From the NCBI GenBank assembly GCA_018971305.1, contig JAGXBC010000004.1:6973-70972 (forward strand): a DNA stretch of 64,000 nucleotides. The letters are read 5' to 3'. Below the pieces are notes generated by a model. That model was not told where the DNA came from. It did not search any database and saw only the letters and a list, made by a program, of their open reading frames with translations. Shown here piece by piece: positions 8,115-15,571 of this stretch (position 1 is its first letter; each line of letters begins with the position of its first letter). Source of the stretch: Patescibacteria group bacterium (GTDB lineage: Bacteria > Patescibacteria > Paceibacteria > UBA6257 > 2-01-FULL-56-20). The position numbers were made by a program, and so were the translations under genes.

Positions 8115-9324
8115 GAAGCATGCGAAGCACTTCGTCAAAGGTGGTTATGCCGGCTCCGGCTTTTTTAACCGCGTCTTCTATCATCGGAACCATTCCCTGA
8201 GCTACGGCGATTTTCTGAATCTCATCGGCAGTTGCTTTGCGTAAAATGGCGTCGCGGATGGGACCATCTATTACTAAAACTTCCTGAACACCAATGCGCC
8301 CCTTATAACCGGTCTTGCCGCAATCGTCACAGCCCTTGCCGACAAAAAACTTTTTATGAGCGCTGAGGGCATCTTTAGGAAGAACTTCGGCAAGGCCTTT
8401 TTGTTCGGCTTCGGTTACTTTTTTTTCTGTCTTGCAAGATTCGCATATCTTACGCACCAATCGTTGGCCAATAGCCACGTTTACCGTTGAAGCTATTAGG
8501 TATGATTCTATTTTCATGTCCAGCAACCGAGGCAGGGTTGTGGCGGCGTCATTCGTATGAATGGTTGAAAGCAAAAGGTGGCCAGTAAGCGCCGTGTTTA
8601 CGGCAACCCCAGCCGTTTCCGAATCTCTTATCTCGCCCACCATGATTATGTTCGGATCTTGACGCAAAATTGAGCGGAGTCCGTTCGCGAAAGTTAAACC
8701 CGTGCGCGAGTTCGCCTGTATCTGGTTTATGCCTTTAATAGCATACTCCACCGGGTCTTCTATGGTAATTATGGAAACGCTTCTTTTGTTCAGAGTTCTG
8801 ATGAGAGTATAAAGCGTAGTGGTTTTTCCCGAACCGGTCGGGCCCGTCGCAAGTATCATACCGTAAGGCTTATGAACGGCATTCGTTATTTTCACGGCGT
8901 TCTCTTTGCTAAAGCCGAGCGCTTCCAAACTAAAATCTTCCGCCTGGTCAACGAGCAATCGCATCACGGAATTTTCTCCGTAAAAAGTAGGGACGACGGA
9001 AACGCGCACGTCTATGGCTTTATTATTTTCTTTCAAAAAATATCTGAAGCGGCCATCCTGGGCGGACTGGTGCTCGTCGGTGCGCATGTGGGCAATTATT
9101 TTTATCCGGGACATAACCTCGGCATACATATCTTTGCCGAAAGAATGGATGTCCTGCAAAACTCCGTCGATGCGGAAACGTATCTGGATCTTGTCGTCTT
9201 CCGGATCCAGATGCACGTCCGAAGCCCGTAAGTGGTAGGCGTCTTCAATAAGACAATTTACGAAACTGATTATAGAAATATTAGCTCCTTGTTTGAGCTC
9301 TTTTTCGAGATGTGTGGCTATCAT
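8107..9324 (-). CDS. pilB: Type IV pilus assembly ATPase PilB/GspE, short form
   Basis: 405 residues. It holds the N2 domain (ASDVHLDP, RFRIDGVLQD) and the RecA-like domain: Walker A GPTGSGKTT, Asp box TIEDPVEY, Walker B IIMVGEIRD, His box STIHTNDA, and the tetracysteine CESC/CDDC zinc site typical of extension ATPases. The approximately 160-residue N-terminal N1 (GspE_N) domain found in full-length PilB is absent, so the protein starts directly before N2. First visible gene of the operon. No prepilin peptidase or PilT retraction ATPase is in the window. Confidence 0.9.
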   Translation of the reverse strand: MIATHLEKELKQGANISIISFVNCLIEDAYHLRASDVHLDPEDDKIQIRFRIDGVLQDIHSFGKDMYAEVMSRIKIIAHMRTDEHQSAQDGRFRYFLKENNKAIDVRVSVVPTFYGENSVMRLLVDQAEDFSLEALGFSKENAVKITNAVHKPYGMILATGPTGSGKTTTLYTLIRTLNKRSVSIITIEDPVEYAIKGINQIQANSRTGLTFANGLRSILRQDPNIIMVGEIRDSETAGVAVNTALTGHLLLSTIHTNDAATTLPRLLDMKIESYLIASTVNVAIGQRLVRKICESCKTEKKVTEAEQKGLAEVLPKDALSAHKKFFVGKGCDDCGKTGYKGRIGVQEVLVIDGPIRDAILRKATADEIQKIAVAQGMVPMIEDAVKKAGAGITTFDEVLRMLHE

Positions 9325-9369
9325 TTATTAGGATGAATCTAAAAATTATACTATAGCCGGAATAACCGT

Positions 9370-10383
9370 CTACAATATCTTTATCGCGGCAGTCGCTAAA
9401 TACTGATTGAAAAGAAATACTCCGCCGACAAGAAGAAGGATAAGCAGTCCATTCATAATCAGCTGGGCGTGCTGAATACGCACTTTAACGAAAATATTTA
9501 GTGCTAAAGCGAGTATGGTGAGTAATCCCACTGCATAAAAAACGTAGTTGGCTGTTGCCCTCGGAGACGCAACGAGCGCAGCCATGCCGCCGTCTTGAAG
9601 CGGAACGATTGGCTCCTCAACCGAATTATTGGCTACACCTGCGACAATCGGAGAAGATGTAACGGAAGAAGTTTCTTCACCTTTCACGGCGACGAAAGTT
9701 TCTGATCCGGAAGTACCCGTGGATGTCGTCTCTGCGGTGACTATCGGTTTTTGCGGCAACTGTTCAGCCGCGGATGCCGTAGGCACGCCCGGCAAAGACG
9801 GCGATGAAACGCGCGCTATAGAGTTGGGCTTGCCGAACATTTCCACGACAAAAGTTGCCTGATGGCCTTCGTAGATACCTTGGGACGTAGCAATGCCTAT
9901 TTCAGTAAAATTTCCGTTAAGAATATTTTCTTTATGCGTGGGCGAATTCATCCAGGCGTTGGTCACATCGCTGGAGTCAACAAAATTAACCGCGAGGTTT
10001 TCTCCGGCATAAGCAAAGCGATATCCCACTTGCTGCATCCAATACCAGGGCGTAAGTCCCTCGGGGCTCGTGTGAGCGAAATATCCTTTGGCTGCCATAT
10101 CCTGGGCCTTTTCCATGGCCGCGACTTCCAAAAGAGCGTTCGGTCTCAACGGGGAAAGATCGTATAACTGTCTATTGGCATTAGTTTCGTCCACGAGAAC
10201 ATTGGGAATTACAAAGGCAAAAAATTTGCTGTGCGGCAGAACTACAAACGCCTGTAAAAGAAAGAGCACCTCAACACCTACAAGAATAGTGGCGAGAAAA
10301 AGAACGGACTCATTGCGCAAAAGATGCGGCTGATGGTCGTTTTCCTCCTGCGGAATGAAATATTTTGTGAGCCAGTTCTTCAT
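9370..10383 (-). CDS. CAP (SCP/PR1-like) domain protein with membrane anchors
   Basis: 337 residues from ATG 10383. A hydrophobic anchor (about residues 27-50) precedes a CAP domain (about 68-190) carrying FAHTSPEG, AGENLAV and NSPTHKENIL, the conserved His/Glu positions of bacterial YkwD-like proteins. A Ser/Thr/Val linker follows and then two C-terminal membrane helices. The domain faces outward; its activity is unknown. The ATG at 10401 is rejected because a promoter with -10 TATAAT at 10411-10406 would start transcription near 10399. Confidence 0.78.
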   Translation of the reverse strand: MKNWLTKYFIPQEENDHQPHLLRNESVLFLATILVGVEVLFLLQAFVVLPHSKFFAFVIPNVLVDETNANRQLYDLSPLRPNALLEVAAMEKAQDMAAKGYFAHTSPEGLTPWYWMQQVGYRFAYAGENLAVNFVDSSDVTNAWMNSPTHKENILNGNFTEIGIATSQGIYEGHQATFVVEMFGKPNSIARVSSPSLPGVPTASAAEQLPQKPIVTAETTSTGTSGSETFVAVKGEETSSVTSSPIVAGVANNSVEEPIVPLQDGGMAALVASPRATANYVFYAVGLLTILALALNIFVKVRIQHAQLIMNGLLILLLVGGVFLFNQYLATAAIKIL

Positions 10384-10405
10384 AAGGTTAAAGTATAGCA
10401 TAGTA

Positions 10406-10434
10406 ATTATACCACTATATCAATAAAAAAGCAA
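10406..10434 (-). promoter_or_regulatory. Sigma70-like promoter of the CAP-domain gene
   Basis: -35 TTGCTT (10434-10429), 17-bp spacer, -10 TATAAT (10411-10406). The -35 lies inside the terminator of the upstream gene, so the two signals share bases. Confidence 0.65.
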
Positions 10435-10452
10435 GTCCATTAGAGGGCTTGC
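10422..10452 (-). terminator. Rho-independent terminator of the 1017-residue surface protein gene
   Basis: Minus strand GCAAGCCC-TCTAAT-GGACTTGC, an 8-bp stem with one G-U pair, then TTTTTTATT. Confidence 0.8.
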
Positions 10453-10500
10453 TTTCATTGAGTCTTATGCATTTATAGTTTTACCAAAATGGCGCAGAGC

Positions 10501-10614
10501 CTGTTTCTGGAGAAGCTTTCGGAGCCCCGACGGGCCTGGTCTCGAAGAGCCGTCGGGGCGAGAAGCAGCGGGGAATTTTCGCTGGAAAAATTCAACCGCG
10601 GTTCTCCAAAACAG
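10501..10614. repeat. Structured palindromic element in the 3' untranslated region
   Basis: Imperfect terminal inverted repeats CTGTTTCTGGAGAA (10501-10514) and TTCTCCAAAACAG (10602-10614) enclose two further hairpins: GCCCCGACGG with CCGTCGGGGC (10524-10533 / 10550-10559) and a GAATTTT/AAAAATTC stem near 10573-10592. It lies between the stop codon at 10629 and the terminator at 10452. It could be a small mobile palindrome or an mRNA-stabilising structure; no target duplication is obvious. Confidence 0.6.
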
Positions 10615-10628
10615 TGCACAAGCCACAC

Positions 10629-13600
10629 TTATGGAAGCTGGGGCATCGGGATATCAAGAGTAGAACATCCGAGAAGATTTACCCATCTCTTTGTCGTCTT
10701 ATAGACATATCCGGTCGGAGTCTGGGCGTTCGGTAATCCGTAGGCAACCCAAGGAACAAGAATATCCGTTGCATATTTCAATTGGAACTGTTTCACTGCT
10801 TCTCTCGTCTGCTTTCCGAAGAAACCGGTTATCGGCAAATTAATTCCGAGCTCCTGATTAAGGAATGCCTGCAGAACTTTTACATCATCAACATTGTTCT
10901 TGGCACCATACTTCATATAAGAACCAATTGTGTAACCGCAGGAAGTGCTTGCACCGAGAACTTCACCGGTAGTGCTCGCTCCTAAAACCGCTCCGCCGCC
11001 ACCACCTCCGCCAACTAAGCCACCACCGCCACCAGGGTTACCTCCTCCGCCAACTCCAACCGTACCTCCTCCACCACCTCCGCCACCGCCACCCGTGTTA
11101 GTATTGCTGTTCTGGACAGTGAAAGATATGGAGGGTGAATTATTGGAGGAATCATCGGTCAGAGAACCAAGCTCACTTCCTGTAGCCGTGTTCGTAATCG
11201 TCTGACCCGATGTATTAGACCCAACGACTACCGTAAGGGTCATTGTCGCGGATGTACCAGGGCTAAGATCGCCAACGTTCCAATCCAACGTACCACCGTT
11301 CACAATACTGCCTTGCGAAGATGTGGCACTGGAAAGAGTAATACCGCTCGGCAATAAATCGTGGATAACTATATAGGTTGAGGTCGCGGGACCGAGGGCA
11401 GTCGCCGTAATTGTGTAGTGTATAGTATCACCGGCAGCCGGATTGAAATTATCAACTGTCTTCTCAACCTTCAAATCGGCAACAGTTCCTCCGCTACCTC
11501 CGCCGCTCGTCTGGACACTGGTTCCCGGAGCGGTAGATGAGTTATTTCCCGAATTAGGGTCATTTACGCCGGAAGATTCCGTAACCGTTGCTGAATTAGT
11601 TATAGTGTTTCCTCCCTGGCCGACATTAACCGTAGCCGCAATCGTAAGCGTTGAGCTAGAACCCGCAGACATATCCCCTATTGTCCAAACGCCAGTTGAA
11701 GTGGAATAACTGCCAACCGAAGGCGTAGCGGAAACAAAGGTCAATCCCGCAGGAAGGACGTCTGTTGCCTCAACCGCCGTTGAAGTAGACGGGCCCAGAG
11801 CCGAAACAGTTAGTGTATACGTAAGAGTTCCGCCTTCCGTAGTGCTCGTAGAGTCAACAGTCTTGTCTATTGAAACATCGGCATCCGGAGTTCCACCTCC
11901 GCCGCCTCCACCTCCGCCGCCAGAAAGATCGAACTGGGCATTAACGGTAGTATCTGAATTCATAATAACGTCGCAAGTGGTGGAAGTGCTGCCGGCGCAG
12001 GCACCACCGGACCAGCTTACAAATACGGAGCCCGCATCAGCAACCGCAGTAAGAGTGGTCGTGGAATTGGTCGGGTAAAATACCGGACCGCAACCAGTAC
12101 CGCAATTAATAAGCCAGCCGTCGGTAACTGTTCCTGTGCCGGTGCCGGACTTCGTGACAGTTAAGGTATGAGTGGTGTGAACCGGGGGCACAAGAGTGAA
12201 TTCGGCGTTCACGGTCATATCCGAATTTAAGGTAACGTCGCAGGTGGTGGAGGTACTTCCGGCGCAGGCATCACCGGACCAACCGGTGAATGTTGAACTG
12301 GCGTCGGGGGAGGCAGTAAGAGTTGTCACAGACCCGGTTGAGTAAAAAACACTGCAGGTCGTACCACAGTTTATTAACCAACCGTCGGAGACCGTTCCGG
12401 TTCCTGTTCCCGATTTGGTTACGGTAAGGGTATTGGTAGTATGGGTAATCGGATTAGCGGCAAAAGTTACGGCAATCGTATGATCAGTAATAACTCCGGT
12501 AAATGTGTAGCTCGTAGATGTGGCAACAGAAGAACTGTCGACTGTAAGGGTGTCAATATGATAACCGCCATTCGGGGTAAATGTGAATGTTTGATCAGAG
12601 CCGTCGTTCACGATAACCGTACCAGAAGGAGAAATGGAACCGTTAGCGCTGGAAGTTGCATTTATCGTATGGGTCAAGACGAACTCTGCGCTCACGGAAA
12701 GATTAGATGTCATCGTAAGGTCGCAGGTTGGCGAAGAACCGGCACTAGAGCAGTCGCCTCCCCAGCCGATAAACGTGGAACCGGTAGCCGCAGTAGCAGT
12801 CAAGGTAGTAGTAGTATTGGGCTGATAGAAAACCTCACATCTATTATGGCCATTTCCGCAGTTCAACCAACCATCGGTGATATTACCGATACCGTTGCCG
12901 GTAGTCGTAGCGGTGAGAGAATACGTGATAACTGGAGCCGAATTTACAAATAACGTATAGGCCCGAGAAGTAGATGTCGCTGTGTCAGATACTCCAACAG
13001 TAAAGTTGTAAGTGCCAGCCGTTGTCGGTGTTCCAGAAATCGTAGTCGTAGAACCGGTTGCAGAGGTATCAAGCGTTAATCCTGCCGGCAACGTTCCCGA
13101 AGATAAATTCCAAGCGAACGGGTGTCCGTTGGTTCCTGAAACGGTGATTGTTTGAGAGTAAGCTGTTCCCGATGTCGCGTTCGGTAAAGACGCAGGAGAT
13201 ATAGAAATGGGTTGAATTGGAATGGTGATATTTGCAGAAAATGTTGAAGCTGCGGAACCTTCTGCACCATTAAAGTTTGCGTGATAAACTTTCACGCAAA
13301 TAGCATATGTTCCCGGCGTAGAAAATGGGTGAGAGGTACTCCACGTAGCATTAGTGAATGTACCATTGTTATGTCCGTCTGGTCCACCACTCCCACCTGT
13401 AAATACTATAGAACTAAAATTAAATTGCGTTGAGCTAGATGCGTTACATGCTCCCGTCCAATCCACACCCATGTGTTGATCACTACTCTGCCCAGTATAT
13501 GGATTTCCGGTCGCGGTACCAGAAAGGTTAACCGTTAATCCGGTAATGGTATAAGAACCAGAGATAGAATAACTACTAGCCGCCATCGCTGTTGGCACAG

Positions 13601-13682
13601 TAACCGCACCGACGCCAAAAAACATCGCTACTGTAAAAAGCGATATACCAACAATTCCGACTTTAATTAATTTATTTTTCAT
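10629..13682 (-). CDS. Large multidomain surface protein with PG-binding C-terminus
   Basis: 1017 residues. After a signal peptide come a Cys-containing Ig-like region, a putative Ig domain (ISPASLPNATSGTAYSQTI type, about residues 155-245), and at least three 'bacterial repeat' (InlB B-type) units each with a paired-Cys signature (DGWLINCGTTC, CAGSTSTTCDV). A Gly-rich linker, two DUF11 repeats (ADLKVEKTVDNFNP, GDTIHYTITATALGP) and a second long Gly-rich linker follow. The protein ends in a PG_binding_1-like domain (LQAFLNQELG, GFFGKQTREAVKQFQ). Likely a wall-bound adhesin or stalk-like protein; the role is inferred. No SD precedes the start; transcription probably begins near 13878 with a long leader. 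Confidence 0.8.
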   Translation of the reverse strand: MKNKLIKVGIVGISLFTVAMFFGVGAVTVPTAMAASSYSISGSYTITGLTVNLSGTATGNPYTGQSSDQHMGVDWTGACNASSSTQFNFSSIVFTGGSGGPDGHNNGTFTNATWSTSHPFSTPGTYAICVKVYHANFNGAEGSAASTFSANITIPIQPISISPASLPNATSGTAYSQTITVSGTNGHPFAWNLSSGTLPAGLTLDTSATGSTTTISGTPTTAGTYNFTVGVSDTATSTSRAYTLFVNSAPVITYSLTATTTGNGIGNITDGWLNCGNGHNRCEVFYQPNTTTTLTATAATGSTFIGWGGDCSSAGSSPTCDLTMTSNLSVSAEFVLTHTINATSSANGSISPSGTVIVNDGSDQTFTFTPNGGYHIDTLTVDSSSVATSTSYTFTGVITDHTIAVTFAANPITHTTNTLTVTKSGTGTGTVSDGWLINCGTTCSVFYSTGSVTTLTASPDASSTFTGWSGDACAGSTSTTCDVTLNSDMTVNAEFTLVPPVHTTHTLTVTKSGTGTGTVTDGWLINCGTGCGPVFYPTNSTTTLTAVADAGSVFVSWSGGACAGSTSTTCDVIMNSDTTVNAQFDLSGGGGGGGGGGTPDADVSIDKTVDSTSTTEGGTLTYTLTVSALGPSTSTAVEATDVLPAGLTFVSATPSVGSYSTSTGVWTIGDMSAGSSSTLTIAATVNVGQGGNTITNSATVTESSGVNDPNSGNNSSTAPGTSVQTSGGGSGGTVADLKVEKTVDNFNPAAGDTIHYTITATALGPATSTYIVIHDLLPSGITLSSATSSQGSIVNGGTLDWNVGDLSPGTSATMTLTVVVGSNTSGQTITNTATGSELGSLTDDSSNNSPSISFTVQNSNTNTGGGGGGGGGGTVGVGGGGNPGGGGGLVGGGGGGGAVLGASTTGEVLGASTSCGYTIGSYMKYGAKNNVDDVKVLQAFLNQELGINLPITGFFGKQTREAVKQFQLKYATDILVPWVAYGLPNAQTPTGYVYKTTKRWVNLLGCSTLDIPMPQLP

Positions 13683-13766
13683 ATTTTTTATTATTTTATT
13701 ATTTTTTATGACTTTTTTATTTTTATCCGCCGGATTATTGTGAGAGCCGGCGAATCTTGTACAAAT

Positions 13767-13859
13767 TTATTTGTTTAATATTAACTTATTCGAATCTCTC
13801 TGCAAGCAATACTGTATAAACTCTGTGTTATGTTGAAAATAGCTGTTTTTATTGGCCAT
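13767..13859 (-). CDS. Possible 30-residue upstream ORF in the leader of the surface-protein gene
   Basis: ATG at 13859 opens a 30-codon frame (MANKNSYFQHNTEF...) ending at 13767, inside the leader transcribed from the promoter at 13885-13913. GAGGA lies directly against the ATG, too close for a good SD. A CGCCGG/CCGGCG hairpin follows the stop. It may be a regulatory leader peptide or chance. Confidence 0.25.
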   Translation of the reverse strand: MANKNSYFQHNTEFIQYCLQRDSNKLILNK

Positions 13860-13884
13860 TCCTCGACCATCTTTATTACGCTCT

Positions 13885-13913
13885 ATATTACACATAATAT
13901 GCATAAAAGTCAA
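13885..13913 (-). promoter_or_regulatory. Sigma70-like promoter upstream of the surface-protein gene
   Basis: -35 TTGACT (13913-13908), 17-bp spacer, -10 TAATAT (13890-13885). The start near 13878 leaves a leader of about 195 nt. Between this and the preceding gene there is only the terminator at 13961-13988. Confidence 0.65.
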
Positions 13914-13960
13914 GTTGGCGATTTCAACGCTAAACCTAGAGTTAGAACGGTTTTCTGGGT

Positions 13961-13988
13961 AAAAAAAGAGGGCTAGAATTTCTAGCCC
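13961..13988 (-). terminator. Rho-independent terminator after the PEP-CTERM pair
   Basis: Minus strand GGGCTAGA-AAT-TCTAGCCC, a perfect 8-bp stem, then TC and seven T. A second small hairpin (GGTTGC/GCAACC) lies between it and the stop codon. Confidence 0.85.
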
Positions 13989-14011
13989 CAAATGGTTGCT
14001 CCCGTTGCAAC

Positions 14012-14692
14012 CTAATTTTTACGGGATGGTTTCAGTTTTCGCCTGGCAAATCCGATCACCGGAATAATTCCGGTGCCGAAAAGCATAATGCTCGTCGGTT
14101 CGGGAGTAGAAGTTGGCGGGCTGTATGTACCAGCCACATCCCCCGTTGTGCAAGCACCTTGGCAATCCGGGTTCCCGATATTGACATGAGCCGACGCATC
14201 CCAACCTTTGTCGTTGAGCGCGAGTACGCTCGCGGCATCAGCGAATGATCCGCTGGTTGGGGTCAGTAATGCCGACCAGGAAGTTACGGAGTTCGTAAAA
14301 CCATCGAAGGCATCAACTGTGTTATTGAACACACCGAAGCCGTCAACGGTTCCCGAACCGCCCAGAGAAAAAGCCGTGTGGCTTCCCCCGCCGGTGTAAG
14401 TTATGTTACTAATGGTCACCGGAAGCGACGTATTGAAGTCGACTGCCTGGGCACTGCCAAGCAGATAAATATACCCGTCGCTGGTTAAACTGGTGAAAGT
14501 GATTGTTGCGTCACCTCCGCCGCTCGGAACCGATATGGTTACCCCTACGTACGGCCCGGTTCCGTAACCAGGCACGTTCGTTGCTGTGAGGTCAAAGGTA
14601 ATGGAATCCGCTCTCGCCTGGATAGCCGCGAATAACAATACGGCAAACATGGTAAGGGCGAACGCCGCTGTACTACGGTGTTTTTTCTTCAT
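14012..14692 (-). CDS. PEP-CTERM domain secreted protein
   Basis: 226 residues. Signal peptide (MKKKHRSTAAFALTMFAV, cleavage near ARA-D), a Gly/Ser/Thr-rich beta-type body, and a C-terminal sorting signal: TPEPTSIMLF, a short hydrophobic helix, then RRKLKPSRK. That tripartite tail (PEP, helix, basic) is the exosortase substrate signal. Start 14692 is chosen for the GGGAGGAAAGG upstream; an upstream ATG at 14728 would overlap the previous gene. The 32-base gap to the upstream PEP-CTERM gene and the shared terminator indicate a two-gene operon. No exosortase gene is in the window. Confidence 0.8.
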   Translation of the reverse strand: MKKKHRSTAAFALTMFAVLLFAAIQARADSITFDLTATNVPGYGTGPYVGVTISVPSGGGDATITFTSLTSDGYIYLLGSAQAVDFNTSLPVTISNITYTGGGSHTAFSLGGSGTVDGFGVFNNTVDAFDGFTNSVTSWSALLTPTSGSFADAASVLALNDKGWDASAHVNIGNPDCQGACTTGDVAGTYSPPTSTPEPTSIMLFGTGIIPVIGFARRKLKPSRKN

Positions 14693-14724
14693 ATCTTGCC
14701 TTTCCTCCCTTTGATTGGATTTAT

Positions 14725-15288
14725 TCAAGATATCAACCTCCTGCGCAGGAACCCGGCCATCCCTAGAAGGCCGGTGCCGAACAGGGCCAAACTCGCTGGT
14801 TCAGGAACTGCTGTGATAGTAGCATCACCGCTTGTTGCAATCCCCCCGGAAGTCAGTGATATCACAAAAGTCTGGCCAGTCCCGGCGGAATTTCCAAAGT
14901 ATGTTTGGAAATCACCGGCTGGAAGAGACCAGAAAGTGTTGAAGGATAGGCCCACCGTCGACCCGAAAGAACTCGCGTTGAAGCTGTCGATGGTTCCCGA
15001 AATAACAGTAGACCCGTCTGTGAGAGATGCAGTTCCAGCAGCGGTATCGAAAACCAGAAGAAAGTGCTGGTTCAGGAATGCCGCAGGGCCCTGGTCCATA
15101 ATCATAGTAAGGCCGGTTGTGGAGTAGTTGCTCCCCGAAGTGAGGACGGTACCACTGCAATCCGCAGATGAAGCCGGGGCCGTGCAATAAAAGTCAGCCA
15201 CCGAATCCGCCTTCGCCGCTGGTGCCGCCAGCACGGAAAACACAGGAACTAACAAAGCCAAAACCAGCGCAATCTTCTTCATATTCAT
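14725..15288 (-). CDS. PEP-CTERM domain secreted protein
   Basis: 187 residues. Signal peptide (MNMKKIALVLALLVPVFSVLA, cleavage near AKA-D), a body with two Cys close to the N-terminus, and a textbook PEP-CTERM tail: VPEPASLALFGTGLLGM then FLRRR. GGAGG sits about 10 bases before the ATG. Its promoter has a perfect -35. PEP-CTERM proteins belong to Gram-negative exopolysaccharide-producing bacteria, so their presence in a CPR-like genome suggests acquisition from elsewhere or an unrecognised exosortase system in this host. Confidence 0.85.
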   Translation of the reverse strand: MNMKKIALVLALLVPVFSVLAAPAAKADSVADFYCTAPASSADCSGTVLTSGSNYSTTGLTMIMDQGPAAFLNQHFLLVFDTAAGTASLTDGSTVISGTIDSFNASSFGSTVGLSFNTFWSLPAGDFQTYFGNSAGTGQTFVISLTSGGIATSGDATITAVPEPASLALFGTGLLGMAGFLRRRLIS

Positions 15289-15362
15289 ATTTCAAAGACC
15301 TCCACCTAGAATTCCTAAGACACATCTATACTTGCGTATTTGGTGTGCCCAAGGTAATTGGC

Positions 15363-15392
15363 ATGCTAACATTTATACTATATAAATGTCAA
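15363..15392 (-). promoter_or_regulatory. Promoter of the PEP-CTERM operon
   Basis: -35 TTGACA (15392-15387) is a perfect consensus; the best -10 is TAGCAT (15368-15363) with an 18-bp spacer. Confidence 0.55.
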
Positions 15393-15487
15393 GAGGTTAT
15401 TGGCGCCTGCAAAATAAGCAGATAATGATCTATTACAATATTTCGGGAAAGGAAAAATAAAAGCGGCACAATTATACTCGGCAGAAA

Positions 15488-15547
15488 GGAGAAAATAAAA
15501 AAATGCGCTTGTTTATTTTCTCCGAGCCCTGCCTGCCGGCAGGCAGG
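15488..15547. repeat. Hairpin and 20-bp palindrome downstream of the ABC exporter gene
   Basis: GGAGAAAATAAA (15488-15499) pairs with TTTATTTTCTCC (15512-15523), a perfect 12-bp stem. It is followed at 15528-15547 by CCTGCCTGCC/GGCAGGCAGG, a perfect palindrome. Short GC palindromes of this kind recur in this window. One of them may terminate the ABC transcript, although neither has a clean U tract. Confidence 0.6.
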
Positions 15548-15571
15548 AAACCAATTTTATAAACGAAGCGA

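Noticed and set aside
10489..10704. 71-codon plus-strand frame after the surface-protein gene
   Set aside because: Runs through the palindromic element and over the gene's 3' end; no SD and no family.
10945..12078. Plus-strand frames rich in poly-proline
   Set aside because: They are the reverse complement of the glycine-rich linkers of the surface protein.
13767..13991. Longer 74-codon version of the upstream ORF
   Set aside because: Its start lies within the preceding terminator region and upstream of the predicted transcript start.
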